Below are positions 36,833 through 45,970 of a stretch of 64,000 nt of DNA, piece after piece. The position numbers were made by a program, and so were the translations under genes. Every line of letters begins with the position of its first letter. Position 1 is the first letter of the stretch. The DNA is from Novosphingobium olei (GTDB taxonomy: Bacteria > Pseudomonadota > Alphaproteobacteria > Sphingomonadales > Sphingomonadaceae): contig NZ_JABBGM010000002.1 in NCBI RefSeq assembly GCF_012927405.1, positions 310,001 through 374,000 of the forward strand, given 5' to 3'. The notes beneath the pieces are model-generated. The model worked only from the letters and a program-made list of their open reading frames with translations, was not told where the DNA came from and ran no database searches.

Positions 36833-38182
36833 TTAATTGTCCCGGAACGCCCGCATGAACTGGTCGCGCAGCGGCTTGGTCAGGTACGACAGCATCGAGC
36901 GAGAGCCGGTTTCGACATAGACTTCGGCGGGCATGCCGCTCTTGAGATCGAGCCCTTCCTTGCGGACCTTGTCCTGCTGAACCGCGATGCGGATCGTGTA
37001 ATAGGCCTGGCGCGCTTCGGGATTGTCGGTGCGGTCGGTGGCGACGTAGATGACCTTGCCAGGGATTTCGGGCGTTGCCGCGTGGTTGAACGCGGTGAAG
37101 CGTACGCGGGCGTGCTGGCCTTCGATCACCTGGTCGATGTCGGCCGGGCTGACCATCGCCTCCACCACGAAGACATCCTTGTCGGGCACGATCTCCATGA
37201 TCGGCTCGGCCGCGCGGATCACGTCGCCGATGGCCGAGAACGCGACCTTTTCGACCCTGCCCGAATAGGGCGCGCGGATTTCGGTGCGCTGCTTCTGGTC
37301 GGCGGCGGCGACCGAGCGGACCTGCTGCTGGTTGAGCGCGGTGTTGACCTGGGCAAGGTCGGTACCGGCCTGCACGCGGCGGGTCTGGACGAGCTGGATC
37401 GACTGCTCCTGCGCTTCGGTGATGCGGGCGCGGGCCTGCGCGATCTGCGACTGGAGCGAACCAACGTTGCCATCGAGATCGACCGCGGTGCGTTCCAGCT
37501 GGTTGAGCCGGTTGATCGTGACGAGCTGCTTGTCCCACAGATCCTTCACGCCCTGGCGTTCGGGCTCGATCAGCTTGCGCTGCTGCTTGAGCGCGGCGAT
37601 CTGGGCTTCGAGGCCGTGGATTTCCTGGTTGTACTGCTGGACGCGCGCGGCGAGCTGCGAGCGGATCTGGCCTTCTTCCGTCTGGCGCAGGCGGAACAGC
37701 TTCTCTTCATCCGCCATCGCCTTGCGCGCGGTGTCGGTGTTGGCGCCGGTCAGTTCGGGGGGGAAACGGATGCCACCTTCGCCAAGGCGTTCAGCCTCCA
37801 GCCGTGCGCGCTGGGCGAGCAGCTGTTCGACGGTGAGGTTGGAAAGCGCGGCATCGGTGCCGGTGACGCGGTCGTCGAGCCGGAGCAGCAACTGACCTTC
37901 CTTCACGTGTTCGCCATTGTGGACGAGGATCGCGTCGATCACGCCGCCGGTCGGGTGCGCGATGCGCTTCACGCGGCTTTCAACGCCGACCTGGCCGCTG
38001 CCGATCACCGCGCCGCCGATGGGCACGAACGCAGCCAGCAGGAACAGCACGACGAACAGCCCGGCAACGGTCATCAGCAGGCGCTTGAGCAGAAGCGGTT
38101 GGGCGACCTTGGCCGCGGCATCGCCTTCCCACAGCACGGGGAGGAGCATGCGCGCGGGATCGGTGGGAAGCTGGGCGTTCAT
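36833..38182 (-). CDS. HlyD-family membrane fusion protein
   Basis: The 449-residue protein has one membrane helix (about 34-55), a first lipoyl/barrel half (RIAHPTGGVIDAILVHNGEH), a long coiled-coil hairpin (about 115-285) and a second half with RAPYSGRVEKVAFSAIGDVI and PEIPGKVIYVATDRT. It bridges the ABC transporter and the TolC-like channel. Its start overlaps the stop of the ABC gene by ATGA and the channel gene follows after 18 bases. Size and layout match PrtE/HlyD proteins. Confidence 0.93.
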   Translation of the reverse strand: MNAQLPTDPARMLLPVLWEGDAAAKVAQPLLLKRLLMTVAGLFVVLFLLAAFVPIGGAVIGSGQVGVESRVKRIAHPTGGVIDAILVHNGEHVKEGQLLLRLDDRVTGTDAALSNLTVEQLLAQRARLEAERLGEGGIRFPPELTGANTDTARKAMADEEKLFRLRQTEEGQIRSQLAARVQQYNQEIHGLEAQIAALKQQRKLIEPERQGVKDLWDKQLVTINRLNQLERTAVDLDGNVGSLQSQIAQARARITEAQEQSIQLVQTRRVQAGTDLAQVNTALNQQQVRSVAAADQKQRTEIRAPYSGRVEKVAFSAIGDVIRAAEPIMEIVPDKDVFVVEAMVSPADIDQVIEGQHARVRFTAFNHAATPEIPGKVIYVATDRTDNPEARQAYYTIRIAVQQDKVRKEGLDLKSGMPAEVYVETGSRSMLSYLTKPLRDQFMRAFRDN

Positions 38183-39945
38183 GCGGAAACTCCCGAAGCG
38201 GCCGCAGTGCCGGCTTCATCGTCCTTGGCATCCGAGCCGTTTCCGGGCTCGATGCGGGTGGCGGTGTTGGCCTGCTGGATGCGCGCGAGCACGGCGTCGC
38301 GTTCGCCGAAATCGGCGATGCGGCCAGCCTGCATCAGGGCGATGTGCGTGGCCGGGCCGAGCGTTGCCGGACGGTGGGTGATCATGATGACGATGCCGCC
38401 GCGCTTGCGCATGTCGAGCACGGCATGGGCCAGTGCGGCATCGCCTGCGGCATCGAGGTTGGAATTGGCTTCATCGAGCACGAGCAGGAACGGATCGCCA
38501 TAGAGCGCGCGGGCGAGGCCGAGGCGCTGGCGCTGTCCGGCAGAGAGTTCGACGCCGCCCGCCGATACGTGGGATTCATAGCCATCGGGCATCGACAGGA
38601 TCAGTTCGTGGACGCCCGCCGCCTTGGCCGCGGCGACGATGCCTTCCGACGTGGCGGCTGGATCGAAGCGGGCGATGTTCTGGCCGATGGTGCCGTCCAT
38701 CAGGTCGACCACTTGCGGAACATAGCCGAAATAGCTGCCGAGCGTTTCGGCGTCCCATTGATCGAGCGTGGCGCCATCGAGGCGGATCTCGCCACGGTTC
38801 GGGCGCCAGATCCCCAGGATTGCGCGCACCAGCGAGGTCTTGCCGGCCGCGCTCGGCCCGACGATGGCCAGCACCTGTCCGGGCGTGAGCTGAAGGGTGA
38901 CGCCCGAGACAGTGAAGCGCTGCGTGCCCGGGGGTGCGACCCACAGATCGCGGATCGCGAGTTCGCCCGAGGGGCGGCTCAGCTGGACTTCGCGGGCAGG
39001 CGGCTTGCGGTAGGCGGAAACGGCCTGGACCACCCGGCTCCAGCCTGCGCGCGCGGCGACAAGGCCGCGCCAGTTGGCGATCGCCTGGTCGACCGGCGCC
39101 AGCGCGCGGCCCGACAGCACGGAAGAGGCGAGGATCACGCCGCCACTCGCCTTGCCATCGATCACCAGCAGCGCACCGACCGACAGGATCAGCGATTGCA
39201 GCAGCATGCGGAACATGCGGCTTGCCCCGCCGAGACGGGCGACCGTGCGCGAAAGGTAGGATTGGGCGCCGATGAAGCTGTCTTCCCAACCCGAAGTCCG
39301 CGCGACCAGCCGGTCCTGCATGCCCATGGCAAGCGCGGATTCGGCAAAGCGGATTTCGGCGAGCGCGGCGGCGGACCGGCCGCTGGTGATATTCGAAAGC
39401 TCGCGCGAGCCCGACATCGTGCGCCGGTTCGAGATGATGGCGAGGGCAGCCATGACGAAGACACCGAACAGCGCGGTCAGTCCCAGCCACCAGTGCAGCG
39501 AGGCGAGCACGATGAGGAACATGATCACCCAGGGCAGGTCGATCAGGGCGATAGGGCCCTGGCCCGCGAGGAACGTGTGGATGGAATCGAGGTCGCGGGT
39601 GAACTGCAGCCCGTCGCCCTTGTCCGGTCCATTGCGCAAGGGCCGGGTGACCGTGGCATAGTGCACCGCGCCGAACAGATCGTCGTGCACGCCGTTGGCG
39701 ACGCCAAGGAGCGCTTCGCTGCGGATCGCCTCGAACACGGCCTGGAAGGCATAGACCAGCACGAGCATCACGAAGAGGCCGATGAGGGTCGGAACAGACC
39801 GGCTTGGCAGGACAGAATCGTAGACCAGCATCATGTAGGCCGAGCCCGCAAAGACCAGCACGTTGAGCAGGACACTCGCCACCGCGACGAGGACCAGGCC
39901 CCCGCGATACCGGCTTATGAATAGATTAAGAATCTGACGGTCCAC
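38179..39945 (-). CDS. Type I secretion ABC transporter (PrtD type)
   Basis: The 588-residue protein fuses a six-helix membrane domain (about 20-290) to an ABC ATPase: Walker A GPSAAGKTS (about 360), signature LSAGQRQRLGLARALYG, Walker B LLVLDEANSNLD and switch MITHRP. It lacks the C39-peptidase-like N-domain, as in PrtD/AprD exporters of RTX proteases and adhesins. The start codon is GTG with AAGG close upstream. It heads a three-gene operon, and the adjacent VCBS/RTX adhesin is the evident substrate. Confidence 0.94.
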   Translation of the reverse strand: MDRQILNLFISRYRGGLVLVAVASVLLNVLVFAGSAYMMLVYDSVLPSRSVPTLIGLFVMLVLVYAFQAVFEAIRSEALLGVANGVHDDLFGAVHYATVTRPLRNGPDKGDGLQFTRDLDSIHTFLAGQGPIALIDLPWVIMFLIVLASLHWWLGLTALFGVFVMAALAIISNRRTMSGSRELSNITSGRSAAALAEIRFAESALAMGMQDRLVARTSGWEDSFIGAQSYLSRTVARLGGASRMFRMLLQSLILSVGALLVIDGKASGGVILASSVLSGRALAPVDQAIANWRGLVAARAGWSRVVQAVSAYRKPPAREVQLSRPSGELAIRDLWVAPPGTQRFTVSGVTLQLTPGQVLAIVGPSAAGKTSLVRAILGIWRPNRGEIRLDGATLDQWDAETLGSYFGYVPQVVDLMDGTIGQNIARFDPAATSEGIVAAAKAAGVHELILSMPDGYESHVSAGGVELSAGQRQRLGLARALYGDPFLLVLDEANSNLDAAGDAALAHAVLDMRKRGGIVIMITHRPATLGPATHIALMQAGRIADFGERDAVLARIQQANTATRIEPGNGSDAKDDEAGTAAASGVSA

Positions 39946-40077
39946 GCCTTGGAAATCCCACGTTTTTTGTGGAGCTAAAGCAATAACATTACGCTCGCAA
40001 GGACGCAGGACGAGGGCTGTTACGTAGCAATTCTACGATTTTGTTAACTAAGCAAAACTTCCTGCGGTTAAGCAGGT

Positions 40078-41073
40078 TCAGCGCAGCTCGGGCATGCGCC
40101 CCTGGGGCTGGGACTGCTCGTCGACAGGGCGCGCGCCCTCGACCATGATTTCGCACCAGACGCCGCGCCGGTCGAAATTGAGCTCCACCGCATCGAGCCC
40201 CGGCTGGGGCATCAACAGGCGGGTCCCGACCCCTTCGCGCGATGGCGAGGATACGGGCGGCCCGCCCTGTTCCTTCCACAGGATGTACAGGCTGCGCCCG
40301 TCCACCGCGAGGAACCAGGTCAGTTCGACAAGGCCCTGATCGTCGGACCAGGCACCATGCTTGACCGCGTTGGTGGCAAGTTCGTGCAGCGCCATGATCA
40401 GGGGAATGCAGGTGCGATCGGGCAGGATCACAGGATCGCCCGAAAGCTTCAGCCGAGTGCGCCGGCCGAACGGTTCGAGCGTCCGCTCGGCGATCTCGGG
40501 CAGGCGGCCCTCGGTTTCAGTGCCGATCCGCAACAGGTCGCTCGCCTGTGCGAGCCCTTCAAGGCGGCTGGAAAATTCGCGATAGAAATCAAGCGGATTG
40601 TCGGCCTTGGGACCGCGCGAGGCGAGGGCCTGTACGATCGTGAGCATGTTGCGCACGCGATGGCGAAGCTCGCGGTTGAAGCCTTCGGCCTGTTCATGCA
40701 GCGCATCGAGTTCGCGCACCGCGCCGCGCAAGGCGGAGCCGGTGGCCAGGATCAGCCCGGCCGAGAAGCAAAACATCAGGAAGAACGCCGCGCGCATCGG
40801 GTCGATCACCGCAAACCACGCGCCGCCGCCGAACAACCGTTGCGAAACAATCGCCGCGATACAGGCGACGAGGACGGCGTATGCGGTATCGAGCAGTAGC
40901 GCCCCGATGAGGATGCTTGGCCAATAGGTGAGAAAGGGCAGGGCGCTTGTGCCTGGATCGACCAGCGCGCGTACCGCCGTGGGGAACGCAACCAAGAGAA
41001 CGAGAAGCACTACTTGTTCAGCGGGAGACCGCTGTTTCACCAGCGCTTGCCGGATCACCTTTGCTCGGGTCAT
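40078..41073 (-). CDS. Membrane-bound HWE-family histidine kinase
   Basis: The 331-residue protein has three or four N-terminal membrane helices (about 18-112) resembling DUF4118/MASE-like input domains (ALPFLTYWPSILIGALLLDT). A phosphoacceptor stretch RELRHRVRNMLTIVQALASR follows with His138, then a HATPase with HELATNAVKHGAWS and the HWE signature LYILWKEQGGPP. No response regulator is adjacent. It lies behind the type I secretion operon with 132 bases between and is transcribed the same way. Confidence 0.9.
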   Translation of the reverse strand: MTRAKVIRQALVKQRSPAEQVVLLVLLVAFPTAVRALVDPGTSALPFLTYWPSILIGALLLDTAYAVLVACIAAIVSQRLFGGGAWFAVIDPMRAAFFLMFCFSAGLILATGSALRGAVRELDALHEQAEGFNRELRHRVRNMLTIVQALASRGPKADNPLDFYREFSSRLEGLAQASDLLRIGTETEGRLPEIAERTLEPFGRRTRLKLSGDPVILPDRTCIPLIMALHELATNAVKHGAWSDDQGLVELTWFLAVDGRSLYILWKEQGGPPVSSPSREGVGTRLLMPQPGLDAVELNFDRRGVWCEIMVEGARPVDEQSQPQGRMPELR

Positions 41074-41221
41074 CTGCGTCGTTTCCTTCGAGGGCCCCTG
41101 GGCGTTCTTCGCGCCCGGCGGTTTGGTCCGCTTCGGATACTTCTATGGACCCGCATCGACGACAACGCCAGCGCCGCGATGCGCCGGCAAGAGTTAGGCT
41201 GCCAATAACATATTGGATAAA

Positions 41222-41238
41222 CCGTGGCTTAACCACGG
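41222..41238. promoter_or_regulatory. Perfect inverted repeat upstream of the HWE kinase gene
   Basis: CCGTGG-CTTAA-CCACGG lies in the 242-bp gap between the kinase and the next gene, about 150 bases before the kinase start. It could be an operator; a minor hairpin is the alternative. There is no T run on either side. Confidence 0.35.
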
Positions 41239-41315
41239 ATCAGGTTGCGCAAATGATTGCCGAGCTGTGGTGGTTGCGCGACGAGCGGCGGTCCGCCCGA
41301 TCGCGCGTGCCCGGA

Positions 41316-41687
41316 TCAGGCGGCGCGGGGCAGCGCCATGGCGCGGGGCGGAGCGAGACGCAGCGCATCGGCCAGAGCGATGATCGTGGCCACGGCGTGC
41401 GCCTCTTCGGCGGTCAGGCCTGCGAAATCGGGCAGGAAGGCGCGGCAGGCCTGGATGAAGTTGCCGGGGTTGCGTTCAAGGTCCGACCGGTACTGGTCGA
41501 GCGAGTGGCACCCGTCGATGTCGGCCCAGCTGAGGCCCTGCGGCGAGGGGCGTTCGTGAAAGGACCAGAGCGCGAAGATTGCGCGCTCGACCGCATCACG
41601 CGCCTGTTCGGGCAGCGCGGCGCCCGATGCACGGGCTTTCAGCCTTTGGCGATAGCGGCGCTGCCGCTCGGCGTTGGTCATGGCCAT
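41316..41687 (-). CDS. Hypothetical protein with basic N-terminus
   Basis: The 123-residue protein starts MAMTNAERQRRYRQRLKARA, a basic helix common at the start of small sphingomonad proteins, followed by helical regions with AVERAIFALWSFHERPS and PGNFIQACRAFLPDF. No signal peptide, membrane helix or known domain is visible. The binding site is weak, and the ATG six bases downstream or an upstream TTG at 41717 are alternatives. The neighbours are signalling genes on the same strand. Confidence 0.6.
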   Translation of the reverse strand: MAMTNAERQRRYRQRLKARASGAALPEQARDAVERAIFALWSFHERPSPQGLSWADIDGCHSLDQYRSDLERNPGNFIQACRAFLPDFAGLTAEEAHAVATIIALADALRLAPPRAMALPRAA

Positions 41688-41773
41688 GGTGCGCACCGCA
41701 TAAGGCAGGCACGGCAAGCATCCGGTTAGCCGACGTTACGTGACTGCCCTAAGGGCAACGTCAATGAAGCCGG

Positions 41774-42397
41774 TCACTCGCCCGGATCGTTGATCGCCAG
41801 CAGCGCGAGTTCGGTGCGGTTTTCGATCCCCAGCTTCTGGTACATCGCGTGAAGGTAGACCTTCACTGTGCCTTCGCCGATGTTGAGTTCCGCGCCGATG
41901 TCGCGATTGCGCATGCCGCGCGCGACCAGGCGGGCAATCTTGCGTTCGCGCGGGTTGAGCCGATCGAGCGGGCCGGCCTGCGGGCTGAGCGAAAGATCGA
42001 GCGCGCGCTGCAGGAAGATCGGGGCGATCGCCTTCTGTCCACCATGGACCTTTTCCAGCACGTCGACCAGTTCGTCCTCGGCGCCGTCCTTCGACACGAT
42101 GCCATCGACGCCGGCGCGCATCACCGAAAGCAACTGGCGATCGTTGATCTCTGCCGTCAGCAGCACGATGCGGCGCTTGTCGCCCTTGGCGCGCAACACT
42201 TCGAGCGCTTCGACCCCGTTCATCCCGGGCATGTTGATATCGAGCAAAACGATCGCCGGATCGTGCATGTCGATCGCGGCCAGGGTTTCTTCGCCGCTGG
42301 CCGTCGCGGCGACGATCTGGAACTGCGTGCCACGCAGGACGGCCTCGACGCCGGCGCGGATGAAGCCATGGTCGTCGGCTACCAGTACGGGAATCAT
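41774..42397 (-). CDS. NarL/FixJ-type response regulator
   Basis: The 207-residue regulator has a receiver domain (VLVADDHGFIRAGVEAVL, phosphoacceptor Asp53 in IVLLDINMPGMNGVEAL) and a C-terminal LuxR-type helix-turn-helix (about 145-200, LNPRERKIARLVARGMRNRD, then GEGTVKVYLHAMYQKL). The start ATG lies inside an ATGA overlap with the preceding histidine kinase gene, which is its partner. It is the DNA-binding output of the pair; targets cannot be told from sequence. Confidence 0.93.
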   Translation of the reverse strand: MIPVLVADDHGFIRAGVEAVLRGTQFQIVAATASGEETLAAIDMHDPAIVLLDINMPGMNGVEALEVLRAKGDKRRIVLLTAEINDRQLLSVMRAGVDGIVSKDGAEDELVDVLEKVHGGQKAIAPIFLQRALDLSLSPQAGPLDRLNPRERKIARLVARGMRNRDIGAELNIGEGTVKVYLHAMYQKLGIENRTELALLAINDPGE

Positions 42398-44046
42398 GCG
42401 GCCATCCTTGCAGGCAGAGAGATATCCAGCGTGACGCCCTTCGTAGCGTCGGCGATTTCGAGCCTGCCGCCCAGCGCCTCGACGCGTTCGCTGATCGAAC
42501 GCGGCCGAAGCGGGTCGGGGCCCGTCGCGAAGCCGAGCCCATCGTCGCGAATCTGCATGCGCAATGCCCCCGCCTCGCCGATGATCGACACCGTCACGCT
42601 TGCGCAATGCCCGTGGCGCACGGCGTTGGCAACACCTTCGCGGACCAGCTGGCGCAGTTCGTAAGCCAGCTCGATCGAGACCGGCAGCGGACGCATTGCC
42701 GCATCGAGCCGCGTGTCGATGTGCCAGTGGTGCGACAGTTCGACGAGCAGGGCTTCCAGCTCTTCGGCAAGGTCGGTGCGGCGGTCGCCGTCCTCGCCCC
42801 TGCGCAGGCGATCGATCAGGCCGCGCAGCTGGACCTGTTCGCGGCGCAGGGCCTGCTTGATCGAATCGATCTCGCCCTCAGGGTCATTGCCTTCGCGGAT
42901 CCAACGGCGCAGCGCCTCGATCCGGAACAGCGTGCCGGCGAGGAACTGCGCAACGCTGTCGTGCAGATCGCGGGCGAGTGCATTGCGGATGCCGGAAACC
43001 GCCGCCTCGCGCGAAAGCGAGGCCATCTCCTCGCGATCGAGCGCAAGGCCGACTTCGCGCGCGAAAGCCTCGACCAGGGGCAAGTCGTCCACCGACAGAT
43101 CCCGCATCCCCCAAGCGAGCAGCTGGCCGGGGCCGGCGGCCGTGGCAAAGGATGCGATGATGCCTTCGCTGATGCCGCAGTGATCGGCGAGCGGCACCGA
43201 TATCCTGCCCGTCCACGCCGCCATACCGGCAACGGGCAGCGAGGCGATGCGCCGGCGGCGTACGGTGTCGAACATCACTGGCGCAATGCCGAGGGCAAGA
43301 TCGTCGGACAGGTCGCCGGGTGCCGCCATCACGTGGGTCGACGTGCCGTCGTCCAGCACGATCTCGACCAGCGGCTCCTCGTTGCGCAGAAGCGCGATGG
43401 CAACGCCCTTGGCCCCGAGGGCGTTGCGGATTTCGGCAATCGCCTCGGCCAGCACGCGAAGGCGCCGTTCGCCCGGTACGCCGCCCGGATCCTGCAGCTC
43501 GACCCGCCGGGACAGGCGTCCATCGCCGCTCAGCCAGACCATCACGATCGAAAGCAGCAGCATGTAGACTTGCCGGCGACCGAACCGGTAGATGTCGAGA
43601 TTGAAGTGCAGCATCATCAGCGCGCCACCGGCTGCAGTATTGGCTACAAGCAGCGCAAGTGCGGTGACGGCGATCCCGCGCCAGCCCCAGCGCAGGTTCG
43701 AGCTGACCAGAAGAAAGGCGGCAAAGGCCATGAAAGGACTGGAGAAGTCGCTGTTGCCGGCCTCGGTGAAATAAACTCCCCCGACAAATGCAATGATGTC
43801 GATGACGTGGACCGCGACGGCCAGGCGAAAATCGTACCACCAGCTGCGCCACGCCACGATCACGAGTGCTGCAGCCAGCGTCATGTAACCGGCCAGGATG
43901 GCAAGGCCGACGGCGCCGGCACGGGCGGGCTGGGTCGGTTCTATCAGCACGGCCAGCAGGAAGACGACGGCAAGCACCGCGCGCGTGGTCGCAAGAACCT
44001 TGGCGGTGCGCCGCATGAACATGCGCTGAGGTTCCTGCCTCCCCAT
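42394..44046 (-). CDS. NarX-like membrane sensor histidine kinase (HisKA_3)
   Basis: The 550-residue kinase has several N-terminal membrane helices (about 20-165), a GAF-like middle region and a HisKA_3 dimerisation domain with ALARDLHDSVAQFLAGTL (His near residue 362). A HATPase follows (ELRQLVREGVANAVRHG, LRMQIRDDGLGFATGPD). Such kinases phosphorylate NarL-type regulators, and one is encoded directly downstream with an ATGA overlap. The start is uncertain: ATGs at 44046 and 44022 both have purine-rich sequences upstream. The divergent gene at 44343 is a LuxR-type regulator. Confidence 0.88.
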   Translation of the reverse strand: MGRQEPQRMFMRRTAKVLATTRAVLAVVFLLAVLIEPTQPARAGAVGLAILAGYMTLAAALVIVAWRSWWYDFRLAVAVHVIDIIAFVGGVYFTEAGNSDFSSPFMAFAAFLLVSSNLRWGWRGIAVTALALLVANTAAGGALMMLHFNLDIYRFGRRQVYMLLLSIVMVWLSGDGRLSRRVELQDPGGVPGERRLRVLAEAIAEIRNALGAKGVAIALLRNEEPLVEIVLDDGTSTHVMAAPGDLSDDLALGIAPVMFDTVRRRRIASLPVAGMAAWTGRISVPLADHCGISEGIIASFATAAGPGQLLAWGMRDLSVDDLPLVEAFAREVGLALDREEMASLSREAAVSGIRNALARDLHDSVAQFLAGTLFRIEALRRWIREGNDPEGEIDSIKQALRREQVQLRGLIDRLRRGEDGDRRTDLAEELEALLVELSHHWHIDTRLDAAMRPLPVSIELAYELRQLVREGVANAVRHGHCASVTVSIIGEAGALRMQIRDDGLGFATGPDPLRPRSISERVEALGGRLEIADATKGVTLDISLPARMAA

Positions 44047-44342
44047 TGGATCGACCCGTCCTCGTTCTCGTTTCGCCACACGCCCCCCGGCATGTGGATG
44101 CAATACCTTTAGCTAACGCTGTCAATTGCACGAAACGGAAAGGGCGTAAGGTGCAATACCGCAAACGTTAACTTGCGCTGGGACGGATATTAGATCATTT
44201 TCAACTCGTGATGTGGGAAAAAATCTGTCTTCTTTGCCAATTGGATGCCTCGGATGATGAAGGGCGGATCTAAACAGGTCAGGTTGACGGGAGAACGAGG
44301 CCACCTTTCGATAGAAGGCGGTTTCGCAGGACGGCACGCTCT

Positions 44343-44924
44343 ATGATGATGACGACCTTTCCTCTGCAGGAAGAGGACGATGTTCTCGACGCACTCACGC
44401 CCAAGCAGCGGGAAGTGCTGGACCTTTTGATCCAGCACAAGACCTCCAAGGAAATATCCAGGCTTCTAGGCATATCGCCCCACACGGTCGACCAACGGAT
44501 CATGCTCGCACGCGCGAAACTGAACGTCGCGACCCGCGGAGAGGTGGCGCAGCAATACCGCCGACTGGTCGAGGAACGGCGGAATTCCGCCATCTCTAGT
44601 CCCGCGATCATATGGGAAAAACCCGTATATCAGCCGTCCTATGTCGAAATGACCGAATCGGATGGGCAAGGTCCGGATCGGGAAGACGGGGTGGCGTTCC
44701 AGACCACCATAGGCCTCCTTCGCAAGGCGCCGCAGGAGACGGGGCAGAGCGAAGCGGCCAGGGCGGTCAAGGCCTACTACCGCGTTCTCCCGGAGGTGTT
44801 CGACGGACCAAACGGAACCCTGGTGCGTCTCGGCTCGATTGCCGCGATAACCGTGTTCCTGATCCTGATCGTCCTCGGCGGACTGTCGATCTTTTCGCAG
44901 CTGTCCGAGATCATCGGTCACTGA
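44343..44924 (+). CDS. LuxR-type HTH protein with C-terminal membrane anchor
   Basis: The 193-residue protein has an N-terminal LuxR-type helix-turn-helix (about 18-75, LTPKQREVLDLLIQHKTSKE, then ISPHTVDQRIMLARAKLN) and a single C-terminal membrane helix (about 163-184, IAAITVFLILIVLGGLSIF). Between them lies a flexible linker without a receiver or ligand-binding domain. It would be a membrane-tethered DNA-binding protein. It is divergent from the NarXL-like pair and followed by two hypothetical genes and a MarR-like regulator. Confidence 0.8.
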   Translation: MMMTTFPLQEEDDVLDALTPKQREVLDLLIQHKTSKEISRLLGISPHTVDQRIMLARAKLNVATRGEVAQQYRRLVEERRNSAISSPAIIWEKPVYQPSYVEMTESDGQGPDREDGVAFQTTIGLLRKAPQETGQSEAARAVKAYYRVLPEVFDGPNGTLVRLGSIAAITVFLILIVLGGLSIFSQLSEIIGH

Positions 44925-44986
44925 TCCGTCTGTCATCTCCCGTCACAGCGGGCCCGGGCATTGCCTCGGGCGGAAGGGGGAAGACC

Positions 44987-45355
44987 ATGAAGTTCGAAAA
45001 GATCGAAGCGAGCGCGATGGACCGGGGCATGAGCACCGGGGTTGCCCAGTTGCGGATCACCCGTGACCTTCATCAGGCCGAAGCCGCGCTAGACGAAGCT
45101 CTCTTGCGTCAGGCACAGTTGCTCCAGACCATGGTCGGCGCGCGGCGCGAGACCGGCGTTGCGCCCTTCCTCGGCCAGGATGCGCTGATGCGCCTGCTCA
45201 AGAGCCAGCAGGGGCTGGTCGATGCGGGCGGCGAACTCGCCCGGGTCCATGGCCGTCTCAACACGATCGCGGTCGAAACCAACGGCGGCAACGATGCCTG
45301 TCCGCCCGCTGCGCGCGAAGCCGATCGCGACGACGTGGCAGCGAAGGTCGCCTGA
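44987..45355 (+). CDS. Helical hypothetical protein
   Basis: The 122-residue protein is largely helical (LRITRDLHQAEAALDEALLR, GELARVHGRLNTIAVE) with a disordered acidic tail. It has no membrane segment and I do not recognise it. The ATG has GGAAGGGGGAAG upstream. It lies 62 bases after the membrane-anchored HTH gene on the same strand and may be co-transcribed. Confidence 0.65.
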   Translation: MKFEKIEASAMDRGMSTGVAQLRITRDLHQAEAALDEALLRQAQLLQTMVGARRETGVAPFLGQDALMRLLKSQQGLVDAGGELARVHGRLNTIAVETNGGNDACPPAAREADRDDVAAKVA

Positions 45356-45436
45356 TGGTGGTTGGCTGCTGCCGGGCGACGCCCTGTCGTTCGGCAGCCG
45401 GCCGCCGGACGGCGCTGCAGAAGGTGTGATGCGCAG

Positions 45437-45883
45437 ATGCTTTCGCTCTGGATCCCTCGCATTGCCCTGATCGTCACCGTGCTCTTCGCGGCACGGCGCG
45501 GCGGCGAGCCCGAACGGCTCGTGGCCGCGGTGCTTTTCGCCACTTTCGCACTCGACGTTGCGAACCACTCCTGGTTCGGCGCACCTGACTGGTTCGCCGT
45601 CAATCCCGGCCATCTCGTGATCGACACCTGGGCGTTCATCTCCCTGCTGTGGATCGCGCTGAGGGCCAACCGCGGCTGGCCCCTGTGGGTCGGTTCGGGC
45701 CAGGTGATCGTGGTCATGGGGCACATTGCCAAGGTGTGGGAGCTGGACATGGTCCGTTGGGCGTACTGGGCGATGACCCAGGTTCCCTTCGTCTTCCAGC
45801 TGTGCGTCCTGGCGATCGGCACGGTCGCACACGTCGCAAGATCACGCCGCGTTGGCGCATATGATGCCTGGCGTCCGGCCTGA
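45437..45883 (+). CDS. Hypothetical inner-membrane protein
   Basis: The 148-residue protein has about four membrane helices (LWIPRIALIVTVLFAAR; VLFATFALDVANHSWF; VIDTWAFISLLWIALR; TQVPFVFQLCVLAIGTVAHV). No transport or enzyme motif is visible. The ATG at 45437 is chosen because the protein then begins with a membrane helix; a binding site is not clear. It lies between the helical hypothetical protein and the MarR-like regulator. Confidence 0.6.
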   Translation: MLSLWIPRIALIVTVLFAARRGGEPERLVAAVLFATFALDVANHSWFGAPDWFAVNPGHLVIDTWAFISLLWIALRANRGWPLWVGSGQVIVVMGHIAKVWELDMVRWAYWAMTQVPFVFQLCVLAIGTVAHVARSRRVGAYDAWRPA

Positions 45884-45970
45884 GAAAGGCGGCCTTCGTG
45901 CCGCCATGTGGACCACCAAGCTGCTGGCCAGGCCGGCGCGTGGCGGTCCGGGACCGAAGGAAGTAACAGG

